A model generated the notes under the pieces. The model searched no databases. It was not told the origin of the DNA and saw only the letters and a list, made by a program, of their open reading frames with translations. 64,000 nucleotides of DNA from Sporosarcina ureae (GTDB taxonomy: Bacteria > Bacillota > Bacilli > Bacillales_A > Planococcaceae), in NCBI RefSeq assembly GCF_029267015.1, contig NZ_JARIEA010000001.1, positions 1 through 64,000 on the forward strand, in the 5' to 3' direction. Shown one piece after another: positions 27,813-37,218 of the stretch (position 1 is its first letter; each line of letters begins with the position of its first letter). The translations under genes were made by a program, and so were the position numbers.

Positions 27813-29507
27813 ATGAAGTGGACGATTGGGAAAAAGATTAATGCAGTTATTTTACTAGCGATATTACTACTATCAGGCATTTTAAGTGGCTTGAATTATA
27901 ATGCGACAAAAGGTAATTTATTGAAGGCAGCAGAAGCTAAGCTCATTTCCGATTTGACTCTGAGCTTGGAATTGCTGGAAATTTCTGTGCCGGGCGACTG
28001 GTCCATTACGAATGATTCATTGCATAAAGGCAAAATGGATATGTATGAAGCGTACGCGATTCCCGATCAGTTGGGCGAATTGACAGATGGAAATACGATG
28101 TCTATATTCCAAGGCGATACACGGATTGCGACAAATATTATAGAAAATGGGGAACGACGTTTAGGGACGCAAGTAGCAGCTGAAGTGGGAGATGTCGTAC
28201 TCGGTAAAAAAGAACGTTTTCTTGGCACTGCAGATGTACTTGGCAAGCCATTCCAAGCAGCTTATGATCCGATACTTGATAAAGACGGAGAAGTGATCGG
28301 GATTATCGCAGTTGCTGTTCCGACAGCGCCTTACATAAAGATCGCAACTTCTTCCACTATGCAGACAATTATTATTTCGCTAGTGCTTGCGCTACTCATC
28401 ATTCTCATCGTGAGCTTTATCATCCAGCGTATGCTGATTAAGCCTATTAATCGATTGCGTGATAATGCAAATGAATTGGCTGATTTAAATTTGAACGTCG
28501 AGCTATATGAAGCGAAAGGAACGGACGAAATTGCCGAACTATCTGTTGCGTTTCGGAATATGAAAGAGCAACTGACGGAAACGATGCAAAACGTTGCGCG
28601 TAATGCCAATGAAATCGCTAATTCATCGGTCACATTGGCAGAATCCTCCCAGCAGACAAATGAAACGGCTAGTCAAATCGCTTCCACGATGAACGAAATT
28701 GCGTCAGGCGTGACGAATCAATCTGAACAAGCGGAACGAATCGCAGGCATGATGCGCGATACGATCGTAGAAGTAGAAGGCAATTTAGACAATGTTGAAC
28801 AGAGCTTAAAGAATGCACAGGAATCTACAGTCATAGCGCATGAAGGTGAGCAGTCAATTAGTAAAGCGATTGCACATTTAGGCACAGTCACAGAAACGGT
28901 AAGCTATGCGACTGATTCGATTCAAAAACTAGGTATGCGTTCGGAAGAAATCGGCGGTATTATTACCGTTATTACCGCAATTTCAGAACAGACGAACCTC
29001 CTTGCGCTAAATGCGGCAATTGAAGCAGCCAGAGCAGGGGAGCATGGAAAAGGATTTGCGGTCGTTGCAGCAGAAGTTCGTAAACTAGCTGAACAATCAA
29101 CAGGAGCTGCCCAGCAAATCACGGATTTAATTACAGATATTCAAGCAGAGACTTCAGTAACCGTGCGGACAATGGAAAGTAATTTAACGGCAGTAGAGGA
29201 ACAAGTGGTCATCATTAACCAAGGCGGAGAAGCACTTAAGCTCATAGTAGAGAAAGTAAGTGTGACAGAGTCTGGTGTCGTGCAGATGAAAGATGCATTC
29301 AACGCAGTGAATTCCAATTCACTTACTGTCCAAGACGCTATCCAAAACATTTCAGCCATCATTGAGGAGTCTGCCGCAGCGACAGAGCAAATTGCCGCTT
29401 CATCTGAAGAACAGTATGCAACAGTGGCTGAAATTGCCGATAATACAACCAGTTTGGCAGAAGTCGCAGATCGTTTACGTGAAGAAGTAAATAAGTTTAA
29501 AATGTAA
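27813..29507 (+). CDS. Methyl-accepting chemotaxis protein
   Basis: 564 aa: an N-terminal membrane helix ([19 protein letters not shown]), an extracellular single-Cache-type sensor (about 35-180; [21 protein letters not shown]), a second helix ([19 protein letters not shown]), a HAMP domain and a full cytoplasmic signalling domain with the conserved hairpin tip [22 protein letters not shown]. It starts immediately after the stop of the kinase gene, so the two are co-transcribed and may be translationally coupled. CheA/CheW are not in the window. Its place between partner-switching genes suggests it feeds or receives signals from them. Confidence 0.9.
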   Translation: MKWTIGKKINAVILLAILLLSGILSGLNYNATKGNLLKAAEAKLISDLTLSLELLEISVPGDWSITNDSLHKGKMDMYEAYAIPDQLGELTDGNTMSIFQGDTRIATNIIENGERRLGTQVAAEVGDVVLGKKERFLGTADVLGKPFQAAYDPILDKDGEVIGIIAVAVPTAPYIKIATSSTMQTIIISLVLALLIILIVSFIIQRMLIKPINRLRDNANELADLNLNVELYEAKGTDEIAELSVAFRNMKEQLTETMQNVARNANEIANSSVTLAESSQQTNETASQIASTMNEIASGVTNQSEQAERIAGMMRDTIVEVEGNLDNVEQSLKNAQESTVIAHEGEQSISKAIAHLGTVTETVSYATDSIQKLGMRSEEIGGIITVITAISEQTNLLALNAAIEAARAGEHGKGFAVVAAEVRKLAEQSTGAAQQITDLITDIQAETSVTVRTMESNLTAVEEQVVIINQGGEALKLIVEKVSVTESGVVQMKDAFNAVNSNSLTVQDAIQNISAIIEESAAATEQIAASSEEQYATVAEIADNTTSLAEVADRLREEVNKFKM

Positions 29508-29521
29508 TGGAGGTTACGAGT

Positions 29522-29908
29522 ATGGAACAGAAAACAGCAGCATTGCAAGTTGTGGAAAAAGATACGTATATGATTCTCGAATTCTCGGGCCATTTGCAAT
29601 ACGCGTTGATTGAAGAGTTGAAAAAACGACTACAGACGACACCATTTAAAGAAGGTCGCAGCTTCATTTTGGATATGAGTAAAGTGCAAAATATCGACAG
29701 CACAGGCTTCGGTATGATCGTCAATTTTGCCAAAAAGGTTTCTTTAAAAAACGAAAAAATCGTCATTATTATCGTCGACGAATTCGTCCGCAAGTTATTC
29801 TCTATATCCCAATGTGATAAAATATTCCCAATTGTCGACAGCGAAGCAGCGGCATTAGAGGTTATTAAGCAGTCAGTTGAGACGGAGTTGTCTGTTAACG
29901 ATTATTGA
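29522..29908 (+). CDS. STAS-domain anti-sigma factor antagonist
   Basis: 128 aa, a complete SpoIIAA/RsbV-like STAS domain. Ser60 in NIDSTGFGMIV is the expected phosphorylation site for the RsbW-like kinase and the substrate of the PP2C phosphatase. The ATG at 29522 has GGAGG 8-9 bases upstream; an ATG at 29507 overlaps the MCP stop. It is the last gene of the operon, before a terminator at 29932. Confidence 0.9.
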   Translation: MEQKTAALQVVEKDTYMILEFSGHLQYALIEELKKRLQTTPFKEGRSFILDMSKVQNIDSTGFGMIVNFAKKVSLKNEKIVIIIVDEFVRKLFSISQCDKIFPIVDSEAAALEVIKQSVETELSVNDY

Positions 29909-29931
29909 GTTTTACTAGTAAATAATTTCAA

Positions 29932-29966
29932 CAAGCCTTCTGATTAAGTTCAGGAGGTTTGTTTTT
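29932..29966 (+). terminator. Rho-independent terminator
   Basis: CAAGCCTTCTG pairs with CAGGAGGTTTG (two G-T pairs), followed by TTTTT. Confidence 0.75.
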
Positions 29967-30139
29967 CATAGAAGTAGACTTCAGTATGTAGAAGGCAGTT
30001 ACTGTCTTCCGGAAAAAATATCTAACTGTTAAGATTTGTTTGATTATATAAAGTGGATTGTATGTTAACATAGGAAATGCTTTTACAACTATAGAGGAAC
30101 GAAGGGAAATCTTTTTTTAAACAGAAAGGATATGATTAC

Positions 30140-30736
30140 TTGAAAGTATTGTTAACAGGTTTTGAACCATTTCTAGATTATCCAATAAACCCTACGGAAG
30201 AAGTAGTGAAAGCTATTATCTCCGAAGGAATCACAGGATTAGAGATTATACCTAAGATATTATCTGTTAGATTTAATCACTCAGAAAAAGAGTTATTAAA
30301 AGCAATCGAAGAGACGAATCCTGATGTGGTAGTGATGTTAGGTTTAGCGGCTGGGCGTTCTAAAATTACTCCTGAGAGAATCGCGATTAATGTAAAAGAT
30401 GGAGATTTGGATAATGAAGGATACGCACCATCTGATGAATCGATTGATCCTGCAGGCGCTGATGGAATATTTTCAACGCTTCCCATTCGAGAAATGACTA
30501 ATCAACTAGTAGAAGCGGGATTACCTTCTGTTATTTCTAATACTGCAGGTACATATCTATGTAATAATATCATGTATGCCGCTTTAAATTATGCGCAAAA
30601 ACAAGAGACGTCCTATCGCGCAGGTTTCATTCATATACCGGCTTCTCATGAGTTAGCCTTAGTAAATAAGAAATTACCGAGTTGGTCTTTGGATGATCTA
30701 GTGAAAAGTGTTCGGATTTGCTTGGAAACATTGTAA
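30140..30736 (+). CDS. pcp: Pyroglutamyl-peptidase I
   Basis: The 198-aa cysteine peptidase (family C15) removes N-terminal pyroglutamate from peptides in the cytoplasm. The opening KVLLTGFEPF is the family hallmark. The triad is E79 (PERIAINV), C141 (GTYLCNN) and H165 (FIHIPASHE), close to the usual 81/144/168. It starts at TTG with AAAGGA upstream; the nearby ATG is followed by a stop two codons later. It is slightly shorter than typical (about 200-215). The strong terminator after it separates it from the permease genes, which may act on related substrates. Confidence 0.92.
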   Translation: MKVLLTGFEPFLDYPINPTEEVVKAIISEGITGLEIIPKILSVRFNHSEKELLKAIEETNPDVVVMLGLAAGRSKITPERIAINVKDGDLDNEGYAPSDESIDPAGADGIFSTLPIREMTNQLVEAGLPSVISNTAGTYLCNNIMYAALNYAQKQETSYRAGFIHIPASHELALVNKKLPSWSLDDLVKSVRICLETL

Positions 30737-30741
30737 AAAAA

Positions 30742-30788
30742 GAAATAAAGCCTTCCTAATCGATAAACCGATTAGGAAGGCTTTATTT
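30742..30788. terminator. Rho-independent terminator
   Basis: AAATAAAGCCTTCCTAATCG pairs with CGATTAGGAAGGCTTTATTT; nearly symmetrical, so it may work in both directions. Confidence 0.9.
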
Positions 30789-30931
30789 GAATTTTACGGA
30801 ATATTCATATTGCTATTATACTATTTTTATTATTTAAATAGAAAATTTAGAACATAGTGCACTATTGGTATGCAATATCAGATATACTGGAGCAATACAA
30901 TTTCAGTATAAGAAAGGAAGATCGACTGTAT

Positions 30932-32365
30932 ATGGTGACATCGAGAGAGAAAGAACATAACCCACAGCCGAACGAGAGAAAAAAGTGGAAGTTGGAAATG
31001 CCAGATACATATGTAATTTTATTTTTAGTCTTACTAGTGGCAGTGGCAGCGACATACATAGTACCGGCTGGTTCATTTGAAAGAGAAACGATTGAGGGAG
31101 TGGAAAGAGTCATTCCTAATACGTACGCGCAGGCTGACAAAGATCCTACTGGATTTATGGATATCTTTTTGGCGTTGCAAGAAGGGATGGTTCAATCTGG
31201 CGGCTTAATCTTTCTAGTATTGTTCGCGGGTGGGGCATTTGAAGTGGTAGAGCGCTCCGGAGCGATTAAAGGTGGGATTTTGAGAGCGGTCGATAAAACG
31301 AAAGGTAAAGAGTTTTTATTGATTGCGCTCGTTTCGATTTTATTTGCGCTTGGGGGAGCAGTTGGTGCTGTTGCCAACTCGATTATCCCGTTTGTCGCGA
31401 TTGGTGTAATTATCGCAAGAGCGCTAAAGCTCGATGCGATTGTAGCGGTGGCGATTACATTCGGTGCTACATTTGCTGGATTTAACGTTGGGTTCCTAAA
31501 CCCCTATACAGTAGGAATTGCACAAACTGTTGCAGACGTTCCACTGTTTTCAGGTATGCTTTTACGAATTGTAGCGTTTGTCGTAATTGTTGGTGTGACT
31601 ATTTTATATACGTGGCGTTATGCAAAAAAGATTATAGATGATCCATCGAAGAGTCTAATCGGTGTACTGGATGATAGTGATCCGAACGCTTCTGCAGAAG
31701 ATTTGATAGCCCCTTTTACAGGAAGACATAAAATAATCTTATCTTTTGTTGGCCTATGTTTAGCATTCTTTGTTTTCGCAACGATTAAATTCCAGTGGTC
31801 TATTGATCACATGGCTGCATTCTTCATTATTATCGGTATAGGCTCGGGTATCATTGCTAAAATGAATTACAATGAAATTACGTTAACGTTTCTTGATGGA
31901 TGTAAAAATATTGTGTATGGTGCTTTAATTATTGGGGTTGCAAGAGCGATTCTGATTGTAATGGAAAATGCTCAGATTTTGGATACGTTTGTCCAAGCTC
32001 TTTCTGTGCCATTGGCAAGTTTATCTCCTGTATTTGGCGCGCTTGGAATGTTTGTTGCTAATGGTGTGATGAATTTCTTCATACCTTCAGGAAGTGGCCA
32101 AGCAATTATTGCTATGCCGATTCTATCGCCTTTAGCGGACATGATTGGTGTAACTCGACAAGTCGCAGTTCAGGCCTATCAGTTTGGTGACGGGTTCACG
32201 AATAGTATTTTCCCTACATCAGGTCCGCTCATGGCAAGTTTGGCTGTTGCGGGTGTGGCGTGGTTGAAATGGGCGAAGTGGATGTTGCCACTGTTGTTGA
32301 TCTGGACAGTGATCGCTGTGATTATGTTGACGTTTGCGGTCATGATTGGATGGGGACCGGTATAA
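30932..32365 (+). CDS. YfcC/DcuC-type permease (basic amino acid or dicarboxylate)
   Basis: From the ATG at 30932 the product is about 477 aa with 11-13 membrane segments. It has the family's LEMPDTYVILFLVLLVAVAATYIVPAGSF-type start, the GAVGAVANSIIPFVAIG loop and a C-terminal FFIPSGSGQAIIAMPILSPL motif. Members of this group are predicted arginine/ornithine or C4-dicarboxylate carriers. An earlier in-frame ATG at 30857 lies too close to the terminator to be likely. The gene is followed by a second permease and an amidohydrolase. Substrate is inferred from family only. Confidence 0.8.
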   Translation: MVTSREKEHNPQPNERKKWKLEMPDTYVILFLVLLVAVAATYIVPAGSFERETIEGVERVIPNTYAQADKDPTGFMDIFLALQEGMVQSGGLIFLVLFAGGAFEVVERSGAIKGGILRAVDKTKGKEFLLIALVSILFALGGAVGAVANSIIPFVAIGVIIARALKLDAIVAVAITFGATFAGFNVGFLNPYTVGIAQTVADVPLFSGMLLRIVAFVVIVGVTILYTWRYAKKIIDDPSKSLIGVLDDSDPNASAEDLIAPFTGRHKIILSFVGLCLAFFVFATIKFQWSIDHMAAFFIIIGIGSGIIAKMNYNEITLTFLDGCKNIVYGALIIGVARAILIVMENAQILDTFVQALSVPLASLSPVFGALGMFVANGVMNFFIPSGSGQAIIAMPILSPLADMIGVTRQVAVQAYQFGDGFTNSIFPTSGPLMASLAVAGVAWLKWAKWMLPLLLIWTVIAVIMLTFAVMIGWGPV

Positions 32366-32397
32366 TATCGAGCAATAGATTCGATATATGTATAGAC

Positions 32398-32421
32398 AGC
32401 CGCCATTTTATAGTGGCGGCT
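32398..32421 (+). other. Stem-loop between permease genes
   Basis: AGCCGCCA-ttttat-GTGGCGGCT is a strong hairpin without a T run. It may slow or process the transcript, or stabilise the 3' end of the first permease message. Confidence 0.5.
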
Positions 32422-32532
32422 GAACGAATGGATCTAACTAAATTAGTCAGATTATTACAACCTATCCTACTATTCGACAAATATTATGACTAAACTAGTC
32501 AACGTCTATACAACTAAAGAGGAGTGGATGAT

Positions 32533-33720
32533 ATGCCACAGATGCTTGCTTTCGTTATTTTAGCAGGGATTTTATTCATCGGAGATTTTATTGCAGTTCG
32601 TACAAAAGCATGGATTCCATCAATTTTTGTCTGTGCGGTTTTAATGTTATTCGGTTATTGGACATTTTTCCCTGAGGAAATGGTAGCTACTGCGGGTATA
32701 CCGCCAGTCGTTGCTTCATTATTGATTTACTTACTAATTACAAATATGGGGACATTGCTCTCTGTTCAGCAGTTGAAACAGCAATGGAAGACGATATTAA
32801 TTTCGATATCGGGAATAGTAGGTATTATCGTTTTTCTATTCACTATTGGATTACTATTATTTGATATAAAAACAATATTGGTCGCAATACCACCATTAGT
32901 TGGAGGAATTGTTTCAGCCTTGATCATGTCTGAAGGTGCAACTGAAGCAGGCCTAGCTACTTTGTCCGTTTTTGCGGTAGTTATTTACGTCATGCAAGGT
33001 TTTGCGGGGTATCCTTTGACTTCAGTTGTGTTGAAAAAAGAGGGTAAGATGCTGCTTAGTAAATATCGTAAGGGAGAACTAGAAATGAAGGAATATTCTC
33101 CTGGAGAAGAGCCGATTACGCATGCTGAACCGAAAATGTTCCGAAATATGCCGGAAAAGTATAATACTAATTACTTTAAGTTTTTCCGCTTAGCTTTTGT
33201 TGCCTTTCTCGCATACGGCGCTTCTACACTCCTTGCGCCAATCGTCATCATCAGTCCATATGTTCTTTGCTTATTATTTGGGATTCTTGCAACAAGTGTA
33301 GGTTTCTTGGAAAGACAAGTACTTGAAAAAGGAAATGGCTTTGGTTTTGCGATGCTTGCATTGATCTTGTATGTATTGGATGGCTTGAAGAAGGCAACAC
33401 CTGAAATGATGATGGAGATTTTGTATCCGCTTGTCGGCTGTATCGCAATAGCCGTTGTCGGAATGTATATCTTCTCGTTCTTTATTGGAAAAGTACTGAA
33501 AGTGAGCAAGGAAATGGCGTTTGCCGTTTCGCTAACCGCGTTGTATGGCTTCCCGGCGGACTATATTATCACCAATGAAGTCATAAATTCATTGACGGAT
33601 GATGAAAAAGAGAGAGAAGCGTTAACTAGTCATATGCTGCCACCGATGCTTGTCGGAGGATTTGTCAGCGTAACGGTTGTTTCTGTGATCTTAGCCGGTC
33701 TTTTCGTTGGATTCTTATAA
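32533..33720 (+). CDS. Polytopic membrane protein, probable transporter
   Basis: 395 aa with about ten hydrophobic segments and a charged cytoplasmic loop (KGELEMKEYSPGEEP, near residue 180). The start is the ATG at 32533 with GAGGAG about 9 bases upstream; a GTG at 32524 overlaps that site. I did not recognise a named family with certainty. It lies 15 bases before the N-carbamoyl-amino-acid hydrolase gene, so uptake of that enzyme's substrate is a reasonable inference. Confidence 0.75.
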   Translation: MPQMLAFVILAGILFIGDFIAVRTKAWIPSIFVCAVLMLFGYWTFFPEEMVATAGIPPVVASLLIYLLITNMGTLLSVQQLKQQWKTILISISGIVGIIVFLFTIGLLLFDIKTILVAIPPLVGGIVSALIMSEGATEAGLATLSVFAVVIYVMQGFAGYPLTSVVLKKEGKMLLSKYRKGELEMKEYSPGEEPITHAEPKMFRNMPEKYNTNYFKFFRLAFVAFLAYGASTLLAPIVIISPYVLCLLFGILATSVGFLERQVLEKGNGFGFAMLALILYVLDGLKKATPEMMMEILYPLVGCIAIAVVGMYIFSFFIGKVLKVSKEMAFAVSLTALYGFPADYIITNEVINSLTDDEKEREALTSHMLPPMLVGGFVSVTVVSVILAGLFVGFL

Positions 33721-33735
33721 TAAGGAGGAAATAGT

Positions 33736-34962
33736 ATGACAGCAAATAAAGAGCGAATCGAGCAACATATTGACGCACTAAAACAATTTACAGCGACGCC
33801 TGGACAAGGTGTGACGAGATTGACATACAGTAAAGAAGATTTACAAGCACGGAATTATATTAAAGAAAAAATGATCGAGTATGGACTTGCTGTTTCTGAG
33901 GATGGGTTTGGTAATATTTTTGGAAAGTTAGAAGGGACGTTATCAGACGCGCCTTCCGTTATAGTCGGATCACATTTTGACTCAGTACCTAACGGAGGAG
34001 CTTATGACGGAACGGCGGGAGTGGTCGTTGGACTAGAAGTGGCGGCACTATTCCAAGAGTTACAACTGAAGCCTACATATCCACTAGAAGTCATTGCGAT
34101 GGTCGAAGAAGAAGGATCTCGATTTGGTGGAGGTTTGATGGGCTCAAGGGGCATGATGGGCTTATTATCTGAAGCAGACTTTTATGATTTAGCCGATAAA
34201 GACGGTATTCTCGCTACGGATGCCATGTCCGAGATCGGACTGGATTACTCTAAGGAGAAAGTGAGATCACCTGAAACTATTAAAGCGTTTCTTGAACTTC
34301 ACATCGAACAAGGTCCGATTCTAGAAGAGAAAGGAATTCGCATCGGTGTTGTGGAAGCGATCGTTGGACTGAATCATCTAGAAGTAACTGTGCAGGGGCG
34401 TGCGGGGCATGCCGGCACAACGCCAATGGATTATCGTTCGGATGCGCTTGTCGCTGCGGCCAAATTGATAGCAACGTTTCCACAGATTGCAAAGGAAACA
34501 GGCAATGGAACGGTTATTACAACAGGTCGTCTACAAGTGTTTCCAAACGGCGCCAATGTAATTCCGGATAAAGTAGTCTTTTCGGTTGATATTCGCTCGG
34601 GTAAAGAAGAGCAGATTAGCCAAGCGCGACAGCAAGTAGATGAATTATTATCCGCTCATAATGGAGTGGATGGTATCACGATATCTGCTGAAGAGCAGCT
34701 GTTTATTGAGCCGAAAGAATTGGATCCTGAACTTCGTCGTTTGTTGAAAGAAGCGAGTGATGAGTTGTCGATCCCGTATTGTTCCATGAGTAGTGGGGCA
34801 GGACATGATGCGATGGTTCTGTCTGATTTTACAGCGTGTGGCATGTTATTTATTCCGAGTAAAGATGGACTTAGTCATTGTCCGGAAGAATGGTCGGATG
34901 CTGGCGATTTGGCGGATGGTACAGCTGTTTTGTTTGAGACGATTAAGCGGTTGGTTATGTAA
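33736..34962 (+). CDS. M20-family N-carbamoyl-L-amino-acid / allantoate amidohydrolase
   Basis: 408 aa, the usual length of the AmaB/HyuC/AllC group. Metal ligands are visible: H80 and D91 in GSHFDSVPNGGAYDG, the EEEGSRF pair (near 128), the HIEQGPILE His (near 193) and the C-terminal GAGHDAM. It hydrolyses N-carbamoyl amino acids or allantoate, releasing ammonia, carbon dioxide and the amino acid; the sequence does not separate these substrates. The ribosome binding site is AAGGAGG. It is probably in an operon with the permease just upstream and ends at the terminator at 35001. Confidence 0.88.
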   Translation: MTANKERIEQHIDALKQFTATPGQGVTRLTYSKEDLQARNYIKEKMIEYGLAVSEDGFGNIFGKLEGTLSDAPSVIVGSHFDSVPNGGAYDGTAGVVVGLEVAALFQELQLKPTYPLEVIAMVEEEGSRFGGGLMGSRGMMGLLSEADFYDLADKDGILATDAMSEIGLDYSKEKVRSPETIKAFLELHIEQGPILEEKGIRIGVVEAIVGLNHLEVTVQGRAGHAGTTPMDYRSDALVAAAKLIATFPQIAKETGNGTVITTGRLQVFPNGANVIPDKVVFSVDIRSGKEEQISQARQQVDELLSAHNGVDGITISAEEQLFIEPKELDPELRRLLKEASDELSIPYCSMSSGAGHDAMVLSDFTACGMLFIPSKDGLSHCPEEWSDAGDLADGTAVLFETIKRLVM

Positions 34963-35000
34963 GGTTTTGCGTAGAAGCGATTTTGTGAATGATGAATGGA

Positions 35001-35034
35001 CCTCAAGCCGATAAAAGGTTTGAGGTTTTGTTTT
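35001..35034 (+). terminator. Rho-independent terminator
   Basis: CCTCAAGCC pairs with GGTTTGAGG around GATAAAA, followed by TTTTGTTTT. Confidence 0.85.
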
Positions 35035-35071
35035 AAAATAAAGTGAATAACAAAAGGAAAGGGAGGTCCAT

Positions 35072-35824
35072 ATGAATAAAGAACTTAAAATTTTCTTCAT
35101 CACGTCAGTATCCGTAATTGTTTTCGGTGGGATCTATAGTGTGTACCACTTCCAAATCAAAGAGTCAGAGGTCGCAAACAAAGAAGCAAATCAGACGATA
35201 GAAAGTCCGTCTGACACTACATTACCTATGGAAAGCGAACTGACTATTGAAGGGGAAGAAAATCAGGAAGGTCAAAAGGGTACGAGTGGATCGTCTTCTA
35301 CTAAGGGGAGTGAACAGACAACTTCCGGTTCCAACACGAAAGCAAACGATGCGGGTACAACGGGACGCCAGCCGTCAGTTGATCAGCAAACGAATGACGT
35401 GAAGCACCCTAATTCAAATACAACAAAAAAACCGGTGACAGATAATGCACAAACTGGAAAACCAGGTAAGAAGCAATCAGTAGCAAAGATTAAAAGTGAA
35501 TATCAACTAACTGTCAATAACCTACAAAGTGAAGTGGATAGCGAGCTCAACTCACTAATCAATAGTGCGAAAAAAGAGTACAGCACGAAAATAGCAAATG
35601 GGGAAAGTGTGGATTACGGTTATTTCTATAACAAGTACATGTCGTCTATAGCAGGACTAGAAGCGCAGACGGATTCCACATTTAATGGCATCATGAGCTC
35701 GCTTGAAAAAGATCTACAGGCCAATGGTTATGACAAATCAAATTCGCAAAGCCTTCGTGATGAATACGAAGCGAAAAAAAGTGCTCGTCGCGATAGTATG
35801 CAAAGTGAGATTATGGGAAATTAA
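35072..35824 (+). CDS. Membrane-anchored Ser/Thr-rich protein, EPS module A
   Basis: The 250-aa protein has an N-terminal membrane helix (IFFITSVSVIVFGGIYSVY), a Gly/Ser/Thr-rich extracellular linker (about 45-145), and a helical C-terminal domain (about 150-250). The domain contains KSEYQLTVNNLQSEVDSEL, FYNKYMSSIAGLE and FNGIMSSLEKDLQANG. It is clearly paralogous to the 42371 protein, which also precedes a CpsC/CpsD pair, so a link to polysaccharide assembly or attachment is likely. No known domain was recognised. The ribosome binding site GGGAGG is good. Confidence 0.75.
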   Translation: MNKELKIFFITSVSVIVFGGIYSVYHFQIKESEVANKEANQTIESPSDTTLPMESELTIEGEENQEGQKGTSGSSSTKGSEQTTSGSNTKANDAGTTGRQPSVDQQTNDVKHPNSNTTKKPVTDNAQTGKPGKKQSVAKIKSEYQLTVNNLQSEVDSELNSLINSAKKEYSTKIANGESVDYGYFYNKYMSSIAGLEAQTDSTFNGIMSSLEKDLQANGYDKSNSQSLRDEYEAKKSARRDSMQSEIMGN

Positions 35825-35830
35825 CTAGAA

Positions 35831-35880
35831 AAAACGACTGATCTAAAAGAATATCCCCTTAGACTAGTCGTTTTCTTTTT
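35831..35880. terminator. Terminator between convergent genes
   Basis: AAAACGACT ... AGTCGTTTT with inner TCTAA/TTAGA, followed by CTTTTT. It overlaps the end of the VanZ-like gene. Confidence 0.75.
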
Positions 35881-36343
35881 GGGAACGAGACCATCTGATG
35901 GATTGTAAAATGAGCAAGAACGTCAGCGCACCTGCCATATCCAATAAGACGTCGCGAAAAGTAGCGGTCCGTCCACCAGTGAGGTATTGCTTTAGTTCAT
36001 CTGCACAGGCAAGTAGCAACGTGAAGATACTTGCAATCATGAATCTAGGTAAACGGGATGGTAAGGATAGGAAAACTCCGACCGCAAGTAAGCCAAACAA
36101 TACAAAGTGTGCACCTTTACGTAGTAGAAATTCTACGAAATAATAATATCCACGTCCTTCAATGGAAATCGTAGTATCCCAGTATGGGATATACAAGGCG
36201 GAGAGTGCAGCTTCAAATGGTTTGTTAGGTAATACATTTTCTAAGGTAGGGATTAACGATTGTTGTTCGTATGTCTGGCTAGAAGAGACAAATAAACTAC
36301 CGATTATACATAGGATAATGATAATACTTAAGACTTTTCTCAT
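35864..36343 (-). CDS. VanZ-like membrane protein
   Basis: 159 aa with four or five membrane helices. It has the VanZ-type pattern: a KGAHFVLFGLLAVGVF helix, then ACADELKQYLTGGRTATFRDVLLDMAGA, in which the acidic and Arg residues before the last helix are conserved. VanZ proteins affect teicoplanin resistance, but most relatives are of unknown function. It lies on the minus strand within the EPS region, divergent from the chain-length gene. No clear ribosome binding site is seen before the ATG. Confidence 0.85.
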   Translation of the reverse strand: MRKVLSIIIILCIIGSLFVSSSQTYEQQSLIPTLENVLPNKPFEAALSALYIPYWDTTISIEGRGYYYFVEFLLRKGAHFVLFGLLAVGVFLSLPSRLPRFMIASIFTLLLACADELKQYLTGGRTATFRDVLLDMAGALTFLLILQSIRWSRSQKEND

Positions 36344-36426
36344 ATGGAAAGTATATCATTAATAGGGAAAAACACTAGATTTAATTAGAAATCGAGCGCT
36401 TTTTATTCTGGATATATGTTATGCTA

Positions 36427-36435
36427 TGCTATAAT
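36427..36435 (+). promoter_or_regulatory. Extended -10 promoter of EPS module A
   Basis: TGCTATAAT is a TGnTATAAT extended -10 box, about 36 bases before the ATG of the chain-length gene. No -35 match is seen, as is common for extended -10 promoters. It rules out translation from the in-frame ATG at 36421. Confidence 0.5.
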
Positions 36436-36471
36436 ACGCACAAGTTTTCCGAAAAGGAGCAATTTTACAAT

Positions 36472-37218
36472 ATGGAAGAAACAATCAGTTTCCAAGTGTT
36501 ATTCGCAACGTTAAAAAAACGTTTTGGTTTAATTATAGGAACAACAGTAGTGGCGATCATCATAGCAGCGGCTATAAGTTATTTCTATTTAACCCCTACT
36601 TACCAAGCTTCCACACAGATATTGGTCAATCAAGAACAAGTAGAGAAACAATCATTTGACTCTCAAGATATTCAAACGAACTTACAACTTATTAATACGT
36701 ACAATGTCATTATTAAAACGCCCTTCATCTTATCTAAAGTTATAGAAAACTTGAACTTGGATACAACGCCGGCAGAACTTAGCAATCAGCTTACGGTAAA
36801 CAGTGAACAGAATTCACAAGTTGTCAATTTGACTGTGCAAAATCCGGATTCATATAAAGCGGTCGATATCGCAAATACCATTGCGGAAGTATTCCAGAAA
36901 GAAATTGTCAACTTAATGCAAGTCGATAACGTAAATATTCTATCGCCTGCTGTTTACGTGGAAGATCCGAAGCCTGTTAAGCCGAACAAAGAGCTGAACG
37001 TAGCTATCGCGGCAGTCATCGGACTGATGATCGGTGTAGGGATAGCATTTTTACTAGAATACTTAGATACGACAGTGAAAACAGAAAGTGATATTGAAGA
37101 ATTGCTCGGTTTACCGGTTCTTGGGTTAGTAAGTCCTATCTCCAGAAAAGATGTTAACACGGCAACTGATGCACCGCAGAAAGGGTCAAGTCCACATGTC
37201 AAAAAAGCGCATATTTAA
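36472..37218 (+). CDS. CpsC/YveK-type chain-length regulator and kinase activator, module A
   Basis: 248 aa: a cytoplasmic start (EETISFQVLFATLKKRF), a first membrane helix (LIIGTTVVAIIIAAAISYF), a Wzz-type extracellular domain and a second helix (VAIAAVIGLMIGVGIAFLL) preceded by the Pro-rich KPVKPNK. This protein controls polymer length and activates the CpsD-like tyrosine kinase through its cytoplasmic tail. The gene overlaps the kinase gene by 23 bases. A paralog lies at 43490. The longer ATG at 36421 is upstream of the -10 box and is rejected. Confidence 0.88.
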   Translation: MEETISFQVLFATLKKRFGLIIGTTVVAIIIAAAISYFYLTPTYQASTQILVNQEQVEKQSFDSQDIQTNLQLINTYNVIIKTPFILSKVIENLNLDTTPAELSNQLTVNSEQNSQVVNLTVQNPDSYKAVDIANTIAEVFQKEIVNLMQVDNVNILSPAVYVEDPKPVKPNKELNVAIAAVIGLMIGVGIAFLLEYLDTTVKTESDIEELLGLPVLGLVSPISRKDVNTATDAPQKGSSPHVKKAHI

